A stretch of DNA of 64,000 bases from Hysterangium stoloniferum. Its lineage: Eukaryota; Basidiomycota; Agaricomycetes; Hysterangiales; Hysterangiaceae. The DNA is taken from the NCBI GenBank assembly GCA_015178975.1, contig WHVD01000026.1:248001-312000 (forward strand). Reading direction: 5' to 3'. A model generated the notes under the pieces. That model did not search any database and had not been told where the DNA came from. It saw only the letters and a program-made list of their open reading frames with translations. Position numbers and translations under genes: made by a program. Positions 10,099 to 21,586 of this stretch are shown in pieces. Each line of letters begins with the position of its first letter. The stretch's first letter is position 1.

Positions 10099-11719
10099 TG
10101 TGATGTATTAGCCTTATTTTAATACTATTTTCCGAAAAAGGAGTTCAATGCTCTATCAAAATGTGCAAATACTCAATTCACTGCAAGGTAAAATAATTTA
10201 AGTATTTGATATTAATCAGTGGCAGCCTAAATAGACTTAGAACTCCTGAAGTCAAGAGTTTACTTGAATATATGCACCCTACTTTGCAAAGAAGGTTTTG
10301 AGAGCTGCTTGTGCAAGCTTGTTCTTTTTCTGTGACAACAACTATTAAAATAAGAATAACAATTTACTGATTCCAAAGCTAGATTTAACTTCAATTCTAG
10401 CTAGTTTATATATATATTATACTATTTTTCAAACAGTAAAAATATTTATAAACAGGTCAAAAGATTAGATATAGAATAAAACATTATTTGGCTAATATAT
10501 GCTTTATTTACACTAACCTACAAGGTCTACTGTGATACTAACTTATCAGGATCTTAATGTAGTTTTAAGGATCTTGCAAGGATATTCTCAGTATTTTATT
10601 TATGCTCAAACACTTAAAGATATTATGTGAATAATGCTTTACTGATTCACAATAAATGAGCAATGGAACAGGGATTATTTGCAATGTAATAAACAGTCAA
10701 ATTACTCAACTAGAGGTGATTGAAGTCTTAGAGTACAAATAACAATGTAGGGGGATTATTTGCAATGTAATAAACAGTCAAATTACTCAACTAGAGGTGA
10801 CTGAAGTTTTAGATTACAAATAACAATGTAAAGAAAACTAATAATCAGTACTCAATTAAGAGGTGACTATAGTATAAAGGATTAATACCAGAAGCTCAAC
10901 AAGAGGTGGCAGGGAATCCTGATTGGTCAGAAGCTCAACAAGAGGTGACCAGGAGGTAGGACTATTGTCAGAAGCTGTTACGACTGGAAATCCCGCTGGA
11001 CTCCAGGCACTAACTTATATGTACCCGTGCCCTACACGCACTCATTATCAGTTCACTGGAATTCCCACCAGACTCTGTACGTCAGCCTTGTCTACATTCA
11101 TCTTCGTTACATTGTGTTTCAGTCACTGGAAAACCCACTGGACTCCATTGTGTCTATGTCTGACCTTGTCCCACGCATCAGTCACTGGACCCTACTCAGA
11201 AAACCCGTCATCTCTCTAACAGAGCCCCATTCCCATTTTAGTCAAATGACCTGTCATGATTCAGACTCCACTTCTGCTCCATTTCCCATTATGGTTCATG
11301 ATTTGTCACTATTCAGACTCCGCTCCATTCTGTCCCATTCCTAACACCAAATTGGTGTTTACATTTCCCATTTTATGTTTTGCTCGTTCTGTTTCATTAT
11401 TACTGGATTTGGTATGACATTTACTCCACAGTCTATTTAAACTGGCAGATGTTGTACATACAATCCAGTCAGAAAATCAGCTTAGATTCCCCCCAGTAAT
11501 CTAATACATTTTCTGCTCTAAACTCCTACTTGAATTACACCACTTGCACTAGTCGGAGCCCACGGGCTCCGGCGCATCTATCTCTCTCACGACATCTCGA
11601 CTCACAACCCATGACCTCCAACCTATGACCCTTGACCCACGACCCCCACCCAGACTCCCCAGGATTCTCATCTGCCTGTCTGAAATTGGACAACACAATC
11701 TAGCGAGGGCGTAGCCTAT

Positions 11720-12535
11720 TGTTATGACCGGACAATCCCGCTGGACTCCGGGCACTAACTCGTACGCCCCCACACGCTACAAGCACCAATCGTCTGTTTA
11801 TAGGATTTCCCACCCGGACTCCATCCATCAAGACTTGTTACGTTCGACCTCCTTACGACACATATCAGTCACTGGACTTCCCCTGGACTTCGTCTCTGTC
11901 TATGTCCGTCTTCGTCCCACGCATCAGTCACTGGTCCCTGCTTAGAATCCCGTCACCGCTCTAATCGAGCCCCATTCCCATTTTAGTCAAATGACCTGTC
12001 ACGATTTAGGACTCTGCTCCCACTCCATTTCCCGTTATGGGTTATGCTTTGTCACAATTTGGACTCCGCTCCGTTCCGTCCCATTCCTAACACCAAACTT
12101 GGTGTTTACTATTCCCATTTTATGTTTTGTTAGTTTCATTTCGTCATTACTGGATTTGGTATGTCATGCATCCCACGGTCTATATAAACTGGCAGATGTT
12201 GTACATACAATCCAGTCAGAAAATTAGCTTAGATTCCCCCCAGTAATCTAATATATTTTCCACTCTAAAACCCTACTCTTCTCAGACCGCTCGCACTAGT
12301 TGGAGCCCACGGGCTCCAGCACATCTATCTCTCAACTATCTCGACTCATGACTCACGACCTACAACCTACAACCTACAACCCACGAACCCTGCCCGGACT
12401 CCCTGGGATTCCCGTCCGCCTGTTTGAAATTGGACAACACGATCTAGCGAGGGCACAGCCTATAAGGTGAAGCCAAGTCCTACCAGATATCCCGCGGGTT
12501 TCTCCGGAGACCCGCCCTGTGTGTGTATCCTAACA
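11720..12535 (+). repeat. Element C 5' LTR (816 bp)
   Basis: Starts TGTTATGACCGG, ends ATCCTAACA. A TATA box (ctatataaac, about 12180-12189) is conserved among C, D, G and the solo copies at 34261 and 52720. No clear tRNA-complementary primer site follows; the bases after the LTR are gtattttctgac, shared with G. Confidence 0.9.
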
Positions 12536-12571
12536 GTATTTTCTGACTAATACTCGCAGATTGTTTTCATT

Positions 12572-13557
12572 ATGCCACCAAGAAGAAATACATGCGCACA
12601 GGCATCATTACCTGGACTGTTGACTCTTCATTCCCCGTTAACTCTGTATACCAGCCAGACGCTTGCGAACCAGTTGGAACCCACAGAAGAAGCCAGTATC
12701 GAAGAAGTCCCGGAAAACCAGGACGGATCTGAGCATGAGGAAGAACCTGTGGCCCCCGACAAGGGCAAAGGTGTCGAAAATCCTCCGCCTAATGAACGAC
12801 TGCATGTGGCGGATCCTACTTCTGAGTTTTTAGCAGGCACTATAGATAAATTTATGATGCACCTGCTTGAAGAACGAAAGAAAAAGGAACAAGAACCTCC
12901 ACGGTCAAAAGTCAATGCTCCGGAACCCTTCACGGGTTCCAACCCAAACAAACTCTCCACTTTCCTCATGCAATGTCACTTCAATTTCCGCGATCGTGCT
13001 GCTGCATTCTCCATGGACTCCTGAAAAGTCAACTACGCACTTTCATATTTGTCGGGATCTGCGTTGAAATGGTTTGAACCGGCTTTTAGCGGGATTTCTG
13101 AGGAAGAGCCGCTTTGGCTCGAAGATTGGAATGCTTTTGTTGAGGAGCTTGAAACCAACTTTGGCCCATATGACCCGACAGGAGAAGCCGAGAATAGTCT
13201 CACAAATCTTCATATGAAGGACACGCAGCGCATCACGGACTACATCGTCCAATTCAATAATCTCACAGCTCGTTGTCAGTGGGGCGATCCCACTCTCCGC
13301 CACCAATTCTATGCCAGTCTGCCATCCCACCTTAAAGATGAAGTCTCAAAAGGAGAAGATGGCAAGCCAAAAACCCTGTCCCGTATGCACCTCAAGGCTC
13401 AAAATGCAGATGCACGTTATTGGGAACGTCGCGTGGAAGTTGCCTGCGAGACTTCCACCGACAAAGTGAACAAGTCCACGGCCAATAAAAACAACAACAA
13501 CAACTCGTCAACCAGCAACTCCATGCAATCCGACAAGAAGAACGACAAGAAGTCTTC

Positions 13558-13590
<33 letters not shown>

Positions 13591-13858
13591 GGACAAGGAC
13601 AACAACAAGGGTCAACAGTCTGGCAAGCAAGCCAGAAAACCCAACCTCTCAGGCAAACTCGGACCCGATGGCAAATTGACCCCACAAGAAAGACAACATC
13701 GTATGGACAACAACCTCTGTCTATTGTGTGGGAAACCCGGTCATCGAGTCCCGGAATGTCTGCTGGCAAAAGCAAACTCTTCTAAGGGATGAACAGCCAA
13801 GGCCTCCACGGAAACCCCGTCGAAGGACAAACCGGCTTCCGACTCGAAAAAAGAGTGA
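12572..13858 (+). pseudogene. Element C gag polyprotein with two TGA stops
   Basis: Starts at MPPRRNTCAQ, as in element G. The 428-codon frame contains a capsid-like retrotransposon gag region (LSYLSGSALKWFEP and following), an Asn-rich tract from an AAC microsatellite (about 13556-13605), a CCHC zinc knuckle (CLLCGKPGHRVPEC) and a Lys/Glu tail ending SKKE. In-frame TGA codons at 13022-13024 and 13790-13792 are the only interruptions; both look like CpG or point changes compared with G. Pol follows in the -1 frame next to an A6G run at the gag end. Confidence 0.85.
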
Positions 13859-13860
13859 GC

Positions 13861-14352
13861 AACCCTGCAGACTCCGCACGGGTTGGGGGTTGCATTGCCT
13901 CTCTGTGCATTCAAGAGTTTACTCGTCTCAACGCATCCGCTCTCTCACATTCTGATTCATTTTTCGTTAAACTTATGTCTAATATGATCCCGAAATTTGT
14001 TTTTTCAGCTCTCATAGATTCCGGCTCTACTCATTGTTTTTTAGATACAAAATTCATGCAAAAAAATTCTTTGTCAACCTATTCGATAAATCCCGTCGGC
14101 CTCGGCCTCTTCGATGGCACAAGTAATTCGGTTGTTACCCAAGCTTGTGATTTATCCATCAGTTTCCCGTGTGGAACATCTCAATTGGTCACTTTCTATG
14201 TGACCCAGTTAGACTCAAGTTGCTCGGTGGTCCTAGGACATAACTGGCTTACCCGCTACAATCCGTTGATTGACTGGATAGGTAACAGTATAACATTCCG
14301 GACTCCCGTGGCAGCTGAGGATTCGACCCGGCTGTCTCGGCAGCAAACCTGA
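13861..14352 (+). pseudogene. Element C protease, joined by deletion to the RNase H/integrase linker
   Basis: The pol frame (-1 to gag) gives the aspartic protease with the active-site triad D-S-G intact (SALIDSGSTHCFLD, near 14010-14050). It then reads through SITFRTPV and at about 14320 passes directly into the linker before integrase (R-P-G-x-L-x-S-K-P-D-A-L-T-R in another frame). RT and RNase H are absent. Confidence 0.8.
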
Positions 14353-16075
14353 CGCTTTAACTAGACAATGGGACATCTATCTTAAAGAGGGGAGCAACGA
14401 CTATGCAATGGTAAATCCGCACAACCTGAAACCTATTTTCACGAATCAATAACTTACCGCATCGGTCCACGCAACTTTCCTCATCAATCCCATTGTCCAT
14501 GGAATTATCATTATGGATATTGAGAAGTTACATCAAGATATTCTATCGGCAATTCCGCTAGACCTGATTACTAAAGCTCACCTTGACAATCCTGTGGACC
14601 CCAATCAACCTCGGTGGTCTCTTGATCAGCATGGTTTCATTAGACTTGACAATCACATCTATGTACCAGACTCCAACGGCCTCTGCCTCAGGATCCTTCA
14701 ATACACACATGATCATCCACTCTCAGGACATTTCGGGTACAACAAAACTCTATCACTAATAAGAAGAGAATATACTTGGCCCAGACTCTGTGGATTCATT
14801 AAGCACTATTGTAAATCTTGCACTACTTGTCCCCACTCGAAATCTCAGTGACACAAGCTATACGGCCTTTTGAAACAACTCCCGGTACCGGAACACCCAT
14901 GGAATTCTATCTCTATGGATTTCATTGAACACCTACCAGATTCTGAAGGCTTTTCCGACGTTGTTGACAGATTCTCAAAACAAGGTATATTCATCCCTAC
15001 TTATGATGCAATTAACGTCCGTGCAGTTAGCAGAACTTTTCATCATCCACATATTTTCAAGCATGGAGTTCCGTCCCATGTGACTTCCGACAGAGGATCA
15101 GAGTTTGTGTCTCACTTCTTTAGATCCCTCGGAAAATCCTTGGACATGACACTACATTTCACATCCGGACATCACCCGGAAGGCAACGGACAAACTGAAC
15201 GCGTCAATCAGACATTGGAACAATACCTCTGCGTATATTGCAACTATCAACAGGACAATTGGAAATCCTTGTTACCACTTGCAGAGTTTGCTTACAACAA
15301 TGCACCTTTGGCCACTACTGGCGTTTCCCCATTCTTTGCAAATAAAGGATATAATCCAAATATTACAGTACATCCAGAACGAAATATCGCCTCTGCTCAC
15401 GCTCAAGAGTTCACCATGGACCTCCATGAGCTCCACGAGGAACTCCGGACTGCAATAAAGTCTGCCCAAGAGCAATATCAACTTTCAGCGGACAAACACC
15501 AGATCCTGCCACCCAACTTCAAGATAGGTGACCATGTTTATGTCAAAGCTCAATTCTTTAGGACTACCCGTCCATCAAAAAAGCTTGCTGAAAAATATTT
15601 AGGTCCTTTTGAAATTATTGCACAAGTAGGTTCAGTTTCTTGGACCCTACGGCTTCCAGATAGCATGTGCACGGTATACCCGGTATTTCATGTTTCTATG
15701 TTAGAACCTTGTACTGCTAACACTATCCCGGATCGCATGCAATCTTCCCCTCCTCCTGTCATCATTGATGGAGAACCTGAGTTTGAAATCTCACAGATTT
15801 TAGATTCAAAAATTGACAAGCATCGACGCACTTGTAAACTGCTTTACTTGGTCAAGTGGGCGGGTTACGAGGGCACCGATGAAGAAACCTCATGGATTTT
15901 GGCCATGGAACTGGTAATGCCACAGAAATCATTACTGACTTTCATACAGCTTACCCACTCAAACCTGGACCATTATTGTCTCTCTGACCACACTCCGCAG
16001 ACCCCATGTTATGATTGGACTCATTTTCACTATTCCCTGTCACTCTATGTCTCTCTTTGCTTTTACAGGTTCTGA
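14353..16075 (+). pseudogene. Element C integrase with C-terminal chromodomain
   Basis: The frame contains the HHCC zinc-binding region (about 14705-14850), the catalytic core with Asp in MDFIEHLP, Asp in TSDRGSEF and Glu in PEGNGQTERVNQ (DD35E pattern), the GPFEIIA segment, and a chromodomain around 15775-15900 (LLYLVKWAGYEGTDEETSW). A TGA at 14848-14850 splits the zinc region from the core, a TAA lies near 14450, and three residues are missing before VVDRFSKQ. The chromodomain is typical of chromoviruses and is thought to guide integration to modified chromatin. Confidence 0.88.
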
Positions 16076-16188
16076 CATGTCTTGTCAAGTCCTCAAAGCG
16101 GACCTCCCGCGGACTTTGACTTTGACTCTTATTCTTATGTTTTTCACACTTTACTTTTATGTTCAAAAATTGTTAAAACTTTTTATAT

Positions 16189-17201
16189 TTATTCCTCATC
16201 TACATTTATGGGGCTATTCTTTTTCCCCGCCTCCTGTTTCCCCGCCTCAGCCACCTCCTCGGGTAGCTCTGCAACCTCCGTGGGCACCTCATCCTCATCA
16301 GACCCGGCCTCCTCGGAACTTCCGGCCTCCGGCTTCTCATAAATGAAGCCAGCATACTCCACTAGGAACCTATAATGGTCCGCGCGGAGATCATTCGCCA
16401 TGACTATGCTAACCTTGTTGCTCTTCCGGAGCAACTCATTTTGCGCGTCAATCCCGTCAGCGATCTGTCCCAGGGCCTCTTCCAGACCGGAATACCCGTC
16501 CGACCCACCACTCTCCCGTGAACTGGACCCTGTGGCCTGCTCATGAACGAGCAAGCACCTTGCCTTGAGGTGCACGCACTGGTAACATCCCTGGCCCCAG
16601 CTGGACTTCCGATTGCACTCAGTGTTCCAGTCATTGCAACCAGAACACTGCAGGTCGTTCCGAGTTGGTAGGCAGACTGGCACCACCTTCCTTGCTTTCT
16701 GTTGCCATGGTTAGCTCCACGGTATTCCCACGGATCCGAGACTTACTTTGTTGGGGCTTTCTTGCTCCCCCTCGGACTCCGACTCAACCTCTGCCACCTT
16801 GCGCTGAAACGCCAAGTCAAAAAAAAAAAAAAAAAAAAAACAAAAAACAAACACGACAAGTTGATGGGACTTACCTTGCCTGCGACTTCCGCGGCTCGCT
16901 CCGCGGCCACCTGGACTTTCTCTGCTGCCACCTTGGCTTTCTCTGCAGCCACCCACACAGCCTCCTCCTCATCTCTCTGTTTTTGCCTTGCGGCCTCTTC
17001 CTCCGCGGCCACTGCTGCCTGGTACTCCCTGTTTAGGGCCTCCTCGACCTCCTGGGCCTCCTGCTCTGCCTCTTCTCGCTGTCGTCGTTGTTCATCCCGC
17101 TACACCAAGAGTTGGGCAGCGGTGAGCGGTGCCCAGTACTGAACGCCTGTGGAGGGCCCGGCAGTTGGCATTGGCTTATGCGGCGTTGGTTTTGGTCCCA
17201 T
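16189..17201 (-). CDS. Antisense gene of element C: coiled-coil, Zn2Cys6-type cluster protein
   Basis: Three exons on the minus strand: 17201-16875 (109 codons), 16803-16747 (19 codons) and 16698-16189 (169 codons plus stop). The introns are GT-AG: 16804-16874 (71 bp) and 16699-16746 (48 bp), both phase 0. The N-terminus begins MGPKPTPHKP, then a long Glu/Ala/Arg-rich coiled coil. The third exon holds CSGC-X6-C, nine residues, then CYQC-X6-C: CX2CX6CX9CX2CX6C, which fits the fungal Zn2Cys6 spacing. A helical segment and an acidic tail follow. One in-frame TAG (CAG in the G copy) interrupts exon 1. Function is unknown. It lies between chromodomain and 3' LTR, convergent with pol. Confidence 0.75.
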
Positions 17202-17411
17202 GATGACGATGATGGGGGTAATGAAGAAGAAGAAATTTCTATTTTTTCAAAATTTTATATAGGCTCGCCGCGTTTGAACCTTACCTTCCAGATCACATGA
17301 CTCTTTGACACATACGTGTAATCGACATGACTTTTGACACATGCGCGTAGCCGACAAGAACCTTATCTATGCCTAGAGCCTCTTTGGGACTTCGGCATAA
17401 AGGGAGGGTAC

Positions 17412-18229
17412 TGTTATGACCGGACAATCCTGCCAGACTCTGGGCACTAACTTGTACGCCCCCACACGCTACAAGCACCAATCGTCTGTTTATAGGATTT
17501 CCCACCCGGACTCTGTCCATCAAGACTCGTTACATTCGACCTCCTTACGACACATATCAGTCACTGGACTTCCCCCGGACTCCGTCTCTGTCTATGTCCA
17601 TCTTCGTCCCATGCATCAGTCACCGGTCCCCGCTTAGAATCCCGTCACCGCTCTAATCGAGCCCTGTTCCCATTTTAGTCAAATGACCTGTCACAATTTA
17701 GGACTCCGCTCCCGCTCTGTTTCCCGTTATGGGTTATGCTTTGTCACAATTTGGACTCCACTCCATTCCGTCCCATTCCTAACACCAAAATTGGTGTTCA
17801 CTATTCCCGTTTTATGTTTTGTTAGTTTCGTTTCGTCATTACTGGATTTGGTATGTCATGCATTCCACGGTCTATATAAACTGGCAGATGTTGTACATAC
17901 AATCCAGTCAGAAAATTAGCTTAGATTCCCCCCAGTAATCTAATATATTTTCCGCTCTAAAACCCTACTCTTATCAGACCACTCGCACTAGTTGGAGCCC
18001 ACGGGCTCCGGCGCATCTATCTCTCTCAACTATCTCGACTCACGACTCATGACCTACGACCTATGACCTATGACCCACGAACCCTGCCCGGACTTCCTGG
18101 GATTCCCATCCGCCTGTTTGAACTTGGACAACATGATCTAGCAAAGGCACAGCCTATAAGCTGAAGCCAAGTCCTACTGGATATCCCACAGGTTTCTCCG
18201 GAGACCCGCCCTGTGTGTGTATCCTAACA
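17412..18229 (+). repeat. Element C 3' LTR (818 bp)
   Basis: Pairs with 11720-12535. Same start, TATA box (about 17873-17882) and end. Differences from the 5' LTR seen by eye are largely CG versus TG or CA. Confidence 0.9.
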
Positions 18230-18451
18230 CCTATAAGCTGGAGCCAAGTCCTACTGGATATCCCACAGGTTTATCCAGAGACCCGCCCTGTACGTATCCT
18301 AACAGAAGCTCAACAAGAGGTGACAGGGAATCCTAAGTTAGCTTAGGTCAGCAGCTCAACTAGAGGTGACTAAGCATTTGTATTTATTTGTCCAACAGCC
18401 CAACTAGGGGTGGAATAAACTGCTTGCTGCAGTGGCACACTGATGTGGCTG

Positions 18452-18931
18452 TGTCATGAACGTACAAGCTCAAATTTCGATAATATTCAATTTAATATTT
18501 CTTCGACATTCCTTCGACATTCTGACTCAATTTCCGACTCAACTTCTGACTTGACTATTCTTCGACAATATCTTCGACAATATTGAATATCTTTGACTTG
18601 TCTCAGTTTGATGTCATTGATGATTTCACTTTGATATCATATTATCATCATAGGTAAATGATATATAGTATATAAGAGCAATGATAGGAATGAAGGAAGT
18701 CAGTCAGAAAACCTGTACTATATTATATTATTTACTGTATTACATAATCATCGAACTTTTCTGAGTCCTTCTTTGACTTATTTATTCGTGAGCCTCTGTG
18801 TCCTATCTTTGCCTCATGCTTTATCAACAGGACGAATTAATACTTCATCGAATGAGGCATCTTTATTCGATATTGTTGAATATTCTTCAATTGTTTATTC
18901 AACTTTATTGAGTAAAATTCAATTCGTGACA
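18452..18931 (+). mobile_element. Solo LTR of an H-related family (480 bp)
   Basis: Starts TGTCATGAACG and ends CAATTCGTGACA, like the H LTRs. GGCTG flanks both sides (18447-18451 and 18932-18936). It shares blocks such as 'gaaggaagtcagtca' and 'caacaggacgaat' with H. It lies inside inverted LTR-X. Confidence 0.85.
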
Positions 18932-18988
18932 GGCTGATAAAATGTAGTAAAGATGATATGATATTCTATTCAAGGTTGGAGTAGAGCT

Positions 18989-19195
18989 CCTTATAAACAT
19001 TTTAGTCTGAGACATTTAGAAGATTCTAGAAGATTTAATGATGTCATTCTGGGATGAATGATGTCATTTAGAATTTTCTAGAATTTTCTAGAGCATTACA
19101 GAAGGTTCTAACTACCTTTTAAGATATTATAGAATGTTCTTGGCATAAAGAACATTCTAGAATTTTATAGAATATTCTACAATATTCTATCTACT
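18989..19195 (-). promoter_or_regulatory. LTR-X promoter: heat-shock-element array and TATA box (inverted copy)
   Basis: On the minus strand, a TATA-like box (tttataagg, 18989-18997) is preceded by long runs of alternating GAA/TTC pentamers: 19018-19033 (three perfect), 19070-19093 (four perfect plus one partial) and about 19148-19187 (eight consecutive, six perfect). This matches the canonical heat shock element. Confidence 0.65.
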
Positions 19196-20004
19196 TGGGA
19201 GGGTGTTTATGATTACTATAATATCAAATATTTATTAATAAAAGCCTTATTTTTACAAAAATCCATCTTTAAATAGTGACATATCCTCTGAGAGTATTAT
19301 ATTGTTAACCACCAACCATAAGAAACAATTCTTCATATTACATCCTAAATAATTCAGAGTCAATTAATAGGACCTATTGTATATGGTTTTCCAAGTTATG
19401 TAAATACTTGCTAATACTTTTGTTGTTAATTTGTTTTTTAAAAACTAAACTGTAGTTATTTCCTAGTAAAATATATGAGATGTCATTGGAAATTTTTCAT
19501 CCTATGGCCTTCTTTATTAAGTGAAACCACCTATATATTCTAGGTATGTTGAATCAAGTAGAAATATGTTTACATTGACAGATCCATTCCGAAGTAATAT
19601 ATATGTATTTAGAGGTGCCAATGATATACATATGCATGGAATGGACTATTTAAAGTTATCTATTTTTTAAAAGTATTAGTGTTTCAAACTACTAATTTCT
19701 TTTATTGTCTACCCATGTCTGGAAAGATTCTTTAGTTTGTAATGTATGAGAGAGTTTAAAACTTTTTGAAAGTTTTAAAAACCAAATTATGTTTGAATCA
19801 CATCCCAGATGTTTAAATGACCTTTAGAGTATATTAGAATTTGGTATACTTAATAGTTTTCAGATATCCTCCTTGTATATACCTATTTCCTTCTGTTCCT
19901 TTGGAAGCTACTGGAATATTCCAGGAGTTTCTGGGTTTTTTCATTGTAGCATATATGATGACATAATGCTCTCATGCCTGTGCACGTATGACATCCTTCA
20001 CATC

Positions 20005-20185
20005 TTGTGACTGTCACACACCCTTGTGATTGTTGCATGCCTTTGTGACTGTTGCGCGCCTTTGTGACTGTTGTGCACCTTTGTGACTGTTGCGCACCTT
20101 TGTGACTGTTGCGCGCCTTTGTGACTGTTGCGCGCCTTTGTGACTGTTGCACGCCTTTGTGACTGTTGCGCGCCTTTGTGATGAT
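20005..20185. repeat. 19-bp minisatellite in LTR-X
   Basis: About nine copies of a 19-bp unit (gcgcctttgtgactgttgc with variants) in tandem. The open frames across it are repeat artefacts. The forward LTR-X copy has no such array, only related cacaatgtg/tcacag sequence, so it expanded in this copy. Confidence 0.85.
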
Positions 20186-20612
20186 TTTCCCACACATCGT
20201 ATAACAAACGCTAGGTGGCCAGTTTAATATTATTATATAGTTATTATATTTACCTTTAGTTTAATTATAAATATATATATTGCCTTGAATATGTGTGATT
20301 ACTTCACATCATGTTTTGTCCTTGTCGGAGTTTGAAAGATCATGTGAATATCACGTGATCTCTTGCACATTGTGCATAAGCACTGAGTCACTGTGACATG
20401 TTAATCAAAAAAGAATAAAAGATAGAAATTCCGTAGCTCGCTCAATTTATTAGATAGAAATACAAAATAAATTGCATAAATTCAAGATAAATCAAGCGAA
20501 TAGTGTACAATTTTATCGTCACAATATAAATACATTTAAATATTCTTTTTCACAATTTGTTTGGGGAGATTGGTTAAAAATTGGGAAAAACCTAGAAATA
20601 CATAACAGTTTC

Positions 20613-21482
20613 CCATTGCTTCAAGGCTCTCTCAGAAAACCCCTCAATATGAAATTACACTTCACCTCAGAATATAATCCAGAAGGGATGGAGAAAAATG
20701 GAACATGTCAACCAAACTCTGGAACAATACCTCTGCATTTATTGCAACTATCAACAGGACAATTGGAAATCCCTTCTTCCACTCATGAAATTTGCCTACA
20801 ATAACTCTCCAAATGCCACTACCAGCATCTCTCCTTTCTTTCCCAATAAAGGATACAATCCTAATATCCCAATTCATCCCAAACAACATCTTGTGCTTAA
20901 GAATTTATTACTGACCTTGATGAGTTACATCAAGAACTTCAGAAAGCTAATTTTTCCACCCAGGAACATTATCAAGGTTCCACAGATAAAAACAGAATCC
21001 CACCTCCTAACTTTAATATTGGAGATCAGGTTTTTGTAAAAGCTCAATTCTTCCAAACTACCAGACCTTCCAAAAAACTTGCCAAGAAATTCTTAGGTCC
21101 TTTTGAGATTATAACACAAACTGGCTCACTTTCCTGGACTCTCCCACTTCCTGATAGTATGTGAGCAGTTCATCCCATTTTCCACATTTCCATGTCAGAG
21201 CCTTGTGTTCCTTACAACATCCTGGAATGTAACCAACCTCCACCCCCTCCAGTCATCATTGATGGAGAACCCGAATTTGATGTTTCTGAGATTTTGGATT
21301 CTAAAATTGACAATCACTGATGTACTTGTAAACTGCTTTATTTAGTCAAATGGGCAGCCTACAAAGGTACTGACAAAGAAACTTCATGGATATTGGCCAC
21401 AGAACTTGGACATGCTATGGAAATTGTAACTGACTTCCACACTGCTTATCCTAGTAAACCTGGACCTTTATTGGCACTCTGA
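20613..21482 (+). pseudogene. Element A integrase C-terminus and chromodomain
   Basis: Resumes at the core segment (TSEYNPEG, catalytic Glu region near 20690), then the YCNYQQDNW stretch, the IGDQVFVKAQFF region and the chromodomain (about 21270-21415). Several stops and frameshifts are present, including a TGA at about 21162 at the same codon as in element E (50338). Confidence 0.85.
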
Positions 21483-21586
21483 TTTTTTCCATTCTCCCTG
21501 TCTGTTTCTAACACTACATTCTTTCACATAAGATTTCAAGTCACACCAAAACATTTTGTGCAAGTTAAAAAATAATAAAGATACAA

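Larger units (their letters stand above)
11720..18229 (+). mobile_element. Element C: gypsy chromovirus lacking reverse transcriptase and RNase H
   Basis: The element has a 5' LTR (11720-12535, 816 bp) and a 3' LTR (17412-18229, 818 bp), with CCTAT on both sides (11715-11719 and 18230-18234). The order is gag, protease, integrase with chromodomain, then an antisense gene. RT and most of RNase H (about 1.7 kb compared with G and E) are missing. The 3' LTR is preceded by a purine tract (aaagggaggg). Confidence 0.9.
10976..18304 (+). mobile_element. Solo LTR D (C/G family), split by element C
   Basis: LTR D comprises 10976-11719 and 18235-18304, about 814 bp, starting TGTTACGACTGG and ending ATCCTAACA. 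GAAGC flanks it (10971-10975 and 18305-18309). It matches the 816-818-bp LTRs of element C. Element C was inserted near its 3' end. Confidence 0.85.
10099..20607 (-). mobile_element. LTR-X, inverted copy, split by nested insertions
   Basis: The outer ends are the reverse complement of the 8434-9797 copy: 10099 starts TGTGATGTATTAG and 20607 ends GAAATACATAACA. GTTTC flanks both sides (10094-10098 and 20608-20612). Its own parts are 10099-10975, 18310-18451 and 18937-20607. They contain an 80-bp tandem duplication (about 10672-10830) and 'agctcaacaagaggtg' repeats at 10893, 10930, 18306 and 18346. A roughly 650-bp AT-rich stretch (about 19213-19870) has no counterpart in the forward copy and nothing recognisable in it. 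Confidence 0.8.

Noticed and set aside
8434-10620. The two LTR-X copies as one foldback element
   Set aside because: Each has its own target duplication, and gypsy integrase sequence lies between them.
13392-13775. Cys-rich minus-strand ORF opposite gag
   Set aside because: Shadow of the AAC microsatellite and gag coding sequence; not conserved in other gag copies.
13789-13792. ATGA stop-start coupling between gag and pol in element C
   Set aside because: The TGA is private to C; G has a sense codon there, and the true gag end is SKKE at 13858.
16820-16840. Poly-A tract as the tail of a retroposed cDNA
   Set aside because: On the coding (minus) strand it is the polypyrimidine tract of an intron in the antisense gene.
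19998-20207. Ser/His/Lys repeat ORFs on the minus strand
   Set aside because: Translation of the 19-bp minisatellite in several frames.
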